Position numbers and translations under genes: made by a program | Source: an uncultured Bacteroidales bacterium | GTDB lineage: Bacteria; Bacteroidota; Bacteroidia; Bacteroidales; Muribaculaceae | Assembly: GCA_958418815.1 (NCBI GenBank) | Contig: CATZGB010000006.1 | Location: 37,291 to 101,290 of the forward strand | Length of the DNA: 64,000 nt | Direction of reading: 5' to 3' | Shown: one piece after another, positions 60,432 through 64,000 of the stretch | How the letters are laid out: the number at the start of each line of letters is the position of its first letter | How positions within the stretch are numbered: position 1 is the stretch's first letter | Notes under the pieces: model-generated | Database searches by the model: none | The model's input: only the letters and a program-made list of their open reading frames with translations | Told to the model about the DNA's origin: nothing

Positions 60432-61307
60432 ATGGAAACTCAAAAGCCTAACGCTCCTCAGCGCAACAGCGCTGCCGTTAAGCCCGGTAGCAACGTTCGC
60501 GGAATCAAGAACGCATTCCTGGTTATCATCGCATGCTTCGTTGTAGCCGTGATCCTCTTCCTCTTCGTGTTCGGCAACCCCTCGCACTTCGATGCTGAAG
60601 GTTACGAAGGCGCCTCCATGTGGTTCGCTCCCGAAGAGTTCGCAAAAGCTCATCCCCTGGATCTCGTGGGCACCATCTTCAAGGGTGGTATCATCGTGCC
60701 TATCCTCCAGACCCTCTTCCTCACCGTTATCGTTCTCTCTGTAGAGCGCGCTATCGCCCTGAAGAGCGCCAAGGGTACCGGCTCTATCGCCAAGTTTGTC
60801 GCTGAAATCAAGAAGTGCCTCGCCAAGAATGACATCGCCGGCGCCCAGAATCTCTGCAAGAAGCAGAAAGGCTCTGTTGCCGCAGTCGTTTCCGCCGCCC
60901 TCAACCGCTACGCCGAGATGGACGCCAACACCGTCCTGACCAAGGAGCAGAAGATTGCCACCATCCAGAAGGAAGTTGAAGAGGCAACCGCTATCGAGAT
61001 GCCCTCTCTCCAGCAGAACCTCCCCATCGTGGCTACCCTCACCACCCTCGGTACCCTCGTCGGTCTTCTCGGTACTGTGATCGGTATGATCAAGTCGTTC
61101 CAGGCCCTCTCCGCTTCCGGCGCTCCCGACTCGACCGAGCTGTCGACCGGTATCTCTGAGGCTCTTGTGAACACCGCTTTCGGTATCGCAACCGGTGCGT
61201 TCGCGGTAATCTCCTACAACTTCTACACCAACAAGATCGACAACCTTACCTACGCCATCGACGAAGTAGGTTTCTCTATCGTACAGTCTTTCGCCGCTAC
61301 CCACTAA
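60432..61307 (+). CDS. exbB: ExbB/TolQ-type proton channel protein
   Basis: A 291-residue MotA/TolQ/ExbB family membrane protein with three main helices: about residues 28-50, around 90-110, and LPIVATLTTLGTLVGLLGTVIGMIKSF near 198-222 with the third at the C-terminal part. The family pattern TLTTLGTLVGLLGTVIGMIKSFQAL is intact. ExbB pentamers surround ExbD and drive TonB. Codon choice is highly biased, indicating strong expression. First gene of its operon, exbD following 55 bases later. Confidence 0.95.
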   Translation: METQKPNAPQRNSAAVKPGSNVRGIKNAFLVIIACFVVAVILFLFVFGNPSHFDAEGYEGASMWFAPEEFAKAHPLDLVGTIFKGGIIVPILQTLFLTVIVLSVERAIALKSAKGTGSIAKFVAEIKKCLAKNDIAGAQNLCKKQKGSVAAVVSAALNRYAEMDANTVLTKEQKIATIQKEVEEATAIEMPSLQQNLPIVATLTTLGTLVGLLGTVIGMIKSFQALSASGAPDSTELSTGISEALVNTAFGIATGAFAVISYNFYTNKIDNLTYAIDEVGFSIVQSFAATH

Positions 61308-61362
61308 TCCCTTGATTACTGGCTCTTAAATTAAGCAAAACCATTTAACGAACAAGTAAATC

Positions 61363-62094
61363 ATGGGAAAAGTAAAAATTAAAAGAAAGAGTACCCTCAT
61401 CGACATGACCGCGATGAGTGACGTTACCGTTCTTTTGCTTACTTTCTTCATGTTGACCTCGACCTTCCTTCAGAAGGAGCCGGTGACTGTGATCACCCCG
61501 TCCTCCGTCTCTGAAATCAAGGTGCCAACGGCTAATGTCGTCAATGTGCTTGTCAGCCCCAAGGGACAGGTTTTCCTGTCAGTGTCGGGTGACGCAGACG
61601 CAGACAACGCCGAGCAGTGGGGATCCGAGCCGCTCCGCAAGGAGGTTCTCAAAACGGCAGCCGCCAATTATGAGAAATTTACCGGCAAGAAACTCGGAAT
61701 CACCCCGATGGACATTGAGAAGTTTGCCAAGAACGCCTCTTTCGGTGTACCTCTTGAAAAAATGCACGAATTCCTGTCGCTCGACCAGACAAAGCAGGAT
61801 GAGTGGCTTGGCAATCCCGACCGTGCCGACGTGGGTATCCCCCTGAAGGATATCAACTATGTCGACCAGAATGGGACTCCCCTGGCCACCAACGAGTTCC
61901 AGATTTGGATGCGTGCTATCTATTCTTCGTCGAACCCCAACATTCATGACGCCATCCAGAAGGGTGAAGGCATCGCCGTAAAGGCCGACCGCGGGACCAA
62001 GTTTGAGACTATCCACCCCGTGCTCGACAACCTTCAGACCATCAAGATGAACAAATTCTCAGTCATGACTGCCCTTAAAACCGAAGCTGATTAA
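61363..62094 (+). CDS. ExbD-family protein, long form
   Basis: A 243-residue biopolymer-transport protein, about 100 residues longer than E. coli ExbD. Single helix near residues 20-37 with the proton-carrying Asp20 in AMSDVTVLLLTFFMLTS. The periplasmic part contains a large insert (about residues 75-190) before the C-terminal strand region ending IHPVLDNLQTIKMNKFSVMTAL. Lys-rich N-terminus lies in the cytoplasm. Two bases separate it from the next exbD. Confidence 0.9.
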   Translation: MGKVKIKRKSTLIDMTAMSDVTVLLLTFFMLTSTFLQKEPVTVITPSSVSEIKVPTANVVNVLVSPKGQVFLSVSGDADADNAEQWGSEPLRKEVLKTAAANYEKFTGKKLGITPMDIEKFAKNASFGVPLEKMHEFLSLDQTKQDEWLGNPDRADVGIPLKDINYVDQNGTPLATNEFQIWMRAIYSSSNPNIHDAIQKGEGIAVKADRGTKFETIHPVLDNLQTIKMNKFSVMTALKTEAD

Positions 62095-62096
62095 TC

Positions 62097-62813
62097 ATGG
62101 CACAGATAGAACAATCCGACGGCGGCAAGAAGAAAAAAGGCGCCCAGAAAAAAATGGCAATCCATGTCGACTTCACCCCTATGGTCGACATGAACATGCT
62201 TCTGATTACGTTCTTCATGCTGTGTACCACCATGATCAAGTCGCAGACCCTCTCTATCGCGCTTCCCACAAATGAGAAGCTCCAGCAGGAGGAGCTGCAG
62301 AAGGCTAAGGAATCTGAAGCTATCACCCTGATCCTCGACACCACTTATGATGACAAGGGAGGAATCAAGGACAACACCGTTTATTACTACACGGGCAAGC
62401 CCGAGACGGAATTCAACGGACAAGACCTTGTTTCATCCAACATCCAGGTGGCACGCTTTGAAGGGAACGAGGGTGCCCTCCTCAAGGGTATCCGTAAGAT
62501 CCTCCACGACCGCAACAAAGACGTTCTTGACAAGGTAGAGGCCCAAAAGGACCGCTGGCGCCGGAAAGAGATTACCGACGACCAGTTCCAGGCCGAGGCC
62601 AAGAAAATCCGTAACGACGAGAATCTGACCCGTCCGGTGGTCATCATCAAGCCTATGGAAGGAGCTTCCTGGGAAAGCGTGATTGCCGCCCTCGACGAGA
62701 TGCAGATCAATCAGATCTCGCGTTACCAGATTGGCTCGCTCACTGATACCGACAAGGCTATGGTGTTTGCCACTCCTGAGTTCAAGAAGTCCCACAGCAA
62801 CGACCAGCAGTGA
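62097..62813 (+). CDS. ExbD-family protein, second copy
   Basis: A 238-residue protein with a Lys-rich cytoplasmic start, then one helix with Asp31 in FTPMVDMNMLLITFFML. The periplasmic domain is again long and rich in charged helices (about residues 120-180: LLKGIRKILHDRNKDVLDKVEAQ-like), ending VIAALDEMQINQISRYQIGSL. ExbD usually works as a dimer; the two different copies here may form a heterodimer within one ExbB pentamer. Confidence 0.9.
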   Translation: MAQIEQSDGGKKKKGAQKKMAIHVDFTPMVDMNMLLITFFMLCTTMIKSQTLSIALPTNEKLQQEELQKAKESEAITLILDTTYDDKGGIKDNTVYYYTGKPETEFNGQDLVSSNIQVARFEGNEGALLKGIRKILHDRNKDVLDKVEAQKDRWRRKEITDDQFQAEAKKIRNDENLTRPVVIIKPMEGASWESVIAALDEMQINQISRYQIGSLTDTDKAMVFATPEFKKSHSNDQQ

Positions 62814-62853
62814 TGATTGTCTATATTTATTAACCAACTAAACAGACAGTAAA

Positions 62854-63717
62854 ATGGCAAAAGATGTAGATCTTTCATCAAAAGAGTGGACTGACATTAT
62901 ATTCGAAGGCAAGAACAAGGATTTCGGTGCCTACGAATTGCGCAAGCACTCCGATGGCCGCCACAACCGCGCTATGCTCTTTACCATCATCGGTCTGGTG
63001 ATAGTGCTGGTTGGCTCCTACTTCCTCGGAATGTACAACGACTACCGTCGCGAGCAGCACGAGCTTGAGCTGCAGGCTCAGCTCGAACAGCAGCTCGCCC
63101 AGATGGAAGCCGAGGCTCCTGAGGAAACACAGGAAGAAGAGGTCATCGAGGCTGTGCAGGAACCTGAGGCTGAAGAGGCTCTTCCCGAAGAGATTCTCAA
63201 CACAATCAAGGATACTGAGATCGCCATTGCGGCTGACAACGAGGTTACCGAGGACATCACCTCAAAAGATGAGGTCCAGGAATCTACAGCTGCCGCAGGT
63301 GCGTCGACTTTCGACCAGGGTACCGACAACCTTGAAGTTGTGCGCACCCACAAGGACGAGATCATTGTAGAGGAGAAGAAACCCGAACCTGTCAAGGAAG
63401 AGGTGTTCACTGCCGTAGAGCAGATGCCCCAGTTCCCTGGCGGTGAGGCTGAGCTTCTCAAGTATGTTGCCACCCACATCAAATATCCCACCATGGCAGC
63501 CGAGAACAACATCCAGGGCCGTGTGGTAGTGAAATTCGTTGTGAAGAAAGATGGTAACGTTGGTGATGTCGTGGTTCTCCGCGGCAAAGACCCCGATCTC
63601 GACAAGGAAGCAGTCCGCGTTGTGAAGACCCTGCCGAAGTTCATTCCCGGCAAGATGAATGGTCAGGCTGTATCGGTATGGTACACCCTCCCCATCAACT
63701 TCAAGCTCCAGCAGTAA
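62854..63717 (+). CDS. tonB: TonB-family energy transducer
   Basis: A 287-residue protein with a cytoplasmic start KEWTDIIFEGKNKDFGAYELRKH, a helix at about residues 42-61, a Glu/Pro-rich periplasmic spacer, and a C-terminal TonB domain (VEQMPQFPGGEAELLKYV, IQGRVVVKFVVKKDG, FIPGKMNGQAVSVWYTLPINFKL). The EQMPQFPGGE motif is typical of Bacteroidota TonB proteins. It transmits energy from ExbB/ExbD to outer-membrane receptors. Last gene of the operon, followed by a terminator. Confidence 0.94.
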   Translation: MAKDVDLSSKEWTDIIFEGKNKDFGAYELRKHSDGRHNRAMLFTIIGLVIVLVGSYFLGMYNDYRREQHELELQAQLEQQLAQMEAEAPEETQEEEVIEAVQEPEAEEALPEEILNTIKDTEIAIAADNEVTEDITSKDEVQESTAAAGASTFDQGTDNLEVVRTHKDEIIVEEKKPEPVKEEVFTAVEQMPQFPGGEAELLKYVATHIKYPTMAAENNIQGRVVVKFVVKKDGNVGDVVVLRGKDPDLDKEAVRVVKTLPKFIPGKMNGQAVSVWYTLPINFKLQQ

Positions 63718-63822
63718 TACTCTCCCCAGCTCTATTACGGAGCGGAATTCAGTCCGGTTTAGGCCGACCGCCGATATGACCGGAATTTGAATATGACATT
63801 ACTCCCTTCCCCTTTTTGATAA

Positions 63823-63865
63823 GGCGGCGCTTCCCCGTGGAGGGGCAGCGCCGCTGTCTTTTCTG
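63823..63865 (+). terminator. Rho-independent terminator of the exb-tonB operon
   Basis: CGGCGCTTCCCC (63825-63836) pairs with GGGGCAGCGCCG (63842-63853) with one mismatch, extended by a G-C and a G-U pair, around a 5-base loop, and followed by TGTCTTTTCT. Confidence 0.8.
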
Positions 63866-63878
63866 AGGTTTAAGGATG

Positions 63879-63915
63879 AAAAAATCCGGTTTGAGCCTCG
63901 TGGGCTTAAACCGGA
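63879..63915 (-). terminator. Rho-independent terminator of the gene at the right edge
   Basis: On the minus strand TCCGGTTTAAGC (63915-63904) pairs with GCTCAAACCGGA (63896-63885), one G-U pair, 7-base loop, followed by TTTTTT. A classical terminator 29 bases after the stop codon at 63944. Confidence 0.85.
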
Positions 63916-63943
63916 AAATGGGTGATTGGCAATCGATGTGCTT

Positions 63944-64000
63944 TCAGCGTATCCGTCCGAAATAGGCCGACTTTATCAAAGCGTTTTTGGTTGCGAACTT
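63944..64000 (-). CDS. C-terminal end of a gene running in from the right edge, unidentified
   Basis: Eighteen codons and a TGA on the minus strand encode KFATKNALIKSAYFGRIR. The frame is open to the edge, and a strong terminator follows at the right distance, which supports a real gene end. Too little is visible to name it. Confidence 0.6.
   Translation of the reverse strand, partial: KFATKNALIKSAYFGRIR

Noticed and set aside
60086..60451. A 121-codon frame across the exb promoter and leader
   Set aside because: It would span the -33/-7 boxes and overlap exbB out of frame; its translation has no recognisable features and abrupt changes in composition.
60411..61304. A 297-codon open frame antisense to exbB
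   Set aside because: It mirrors a biased-codon ExbB gene with complete family motifs; the product is low-complexity in Gly, Asp, Glu and His with no recognisable features.
1..64000. tRNA, rRNA, CRISPR arrays, transposases, phage genes
   Set aside because: Read on both strands, I saw no cloverleaf with TTCGAATC-type arms, no regularly spaced repeats and no transposase or integrase motifs. A scan with tRNAscan-SE and a CRISPR finder would be decisive.

Overview
The window reads as a chromosomal stretch of a Bacteroidota bacterium, order Bacteroidales, most like the gut Muribaculaceae or a close relative. Evidence seen directly: at least a dozen promoters of the Bacteroidota type (-7 box TAnnTTTG, usually TAACTTTG or TAATTTTG, with a TTTG-like -33 box 17-20 bases upstream), almost no Shine-Dalgarno sequences, a SusE/SusF-like fragment at the left edge, a full-length SprA (type IX secretion translocon), a six-gene Na+-translocating NADH:quinone reductase operon, and an ExbB-ExbD-ExbD-TonB operon. 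The family-level placement is inference. I see no tRNA, rRNA, CRISPR array, insertion sequence or prophage; nearly everything is core metabolism and envelope biology.

Layout. 0-0.5 kb: end of a SusE/F-like surface protein. 0.6-6 kb: rarA (minus), then a small membrane protein, a PstS-like phosphate-binding lipoprotein, a TPR protein and a nitroreductase. 6.2-12.8 kb: a small membrane protein next to a subtilisin-like protease whose C-terminus looks like a type IX sorting signal, then cdsA, purM, an MltF-like transglycosylase and a DUF3332 lipoprotein. 13.1-14.8 kb: phosphoglucomutase/phosphomannomutase. 14.9-20.8 kb: a minus-strand thiamin operon thiS-tenI-thiE-thiG-thiH-thiF-tenA-thiD, headed by a TPP riboswitch and a clear promoter; thiC is absent from it. 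20.9-21.7 kb: a 38-residue lipopeptide and a 180-residue lipoprotein. 22-30.2 kb: ruvA and sprA. 30.4-31.4 kb: a polytopic membrane protein coupled to a winged-helix regulator. 31.5-32.6 kb: tatD and a DUF4250 gene (minus). 32.7-33.6 kb: an AT-richer islet with unrecognised genes. 33.7-40.9 kb: a housekeeping run (polyprenyl synthase, UvrD/PcrA helicase, nspC, GT2, radC, aroE). 41-42 kb: a YeiH-type transporter (minus). 42.2-44.2 kb: comEC, converging on and overlapping a folK-like gene. 44.2-49.2 kb: minus-strand acyltransferase, metallophosphoesterase, tex, folK-like. 49.4-53.6 kb: a small gene, nhaD, murA and murB. 53.6-59.9 kb: nqrABCDEF. 60.2-63.7 kb: exbB-exbD-exbD-tonB. The last 57 bases hold the C-terminus of another minus-strand gene.

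How the genes fit together: Nqr builds a sodium gradient and NhaD moves Na+ against H+; the ExbB/ExbD/TonB system carries inner-membrane energy to outer-membrane receptors such as Sus-type systems. SprA and the protease with a sorting-like tail belong to type IX secretion. The thi operon makes the thiazole half of thiamin from tyrosine (ThiH), salvages the pyrimidine half (TenA, ThiD) and is controlled by TPP.

Most notable points: the TPP riboswitch and thiC-less operon; a MurA with Asp in place of the fosfomycin-target Cys; a ThiF without the usual zinc cysteines; a folK-like protein lacking a catalytic-loop arginine; the SprA plus T9SS-tailed protease; the AT-rich islet with a start/stop-coupled pair of unknown genes; a predicted leaderless mRNA; a possible small repeat embedded in tatD and in the exbB leader; and a series of long perfect hairpins at gene ends without U-tracts. 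I did not find convincing evidence for an entirely new multi-gene system; the islet at 32.7-33.5 kb and the 30.4-31.4 kb membrane/regulator pair are the best candidates.
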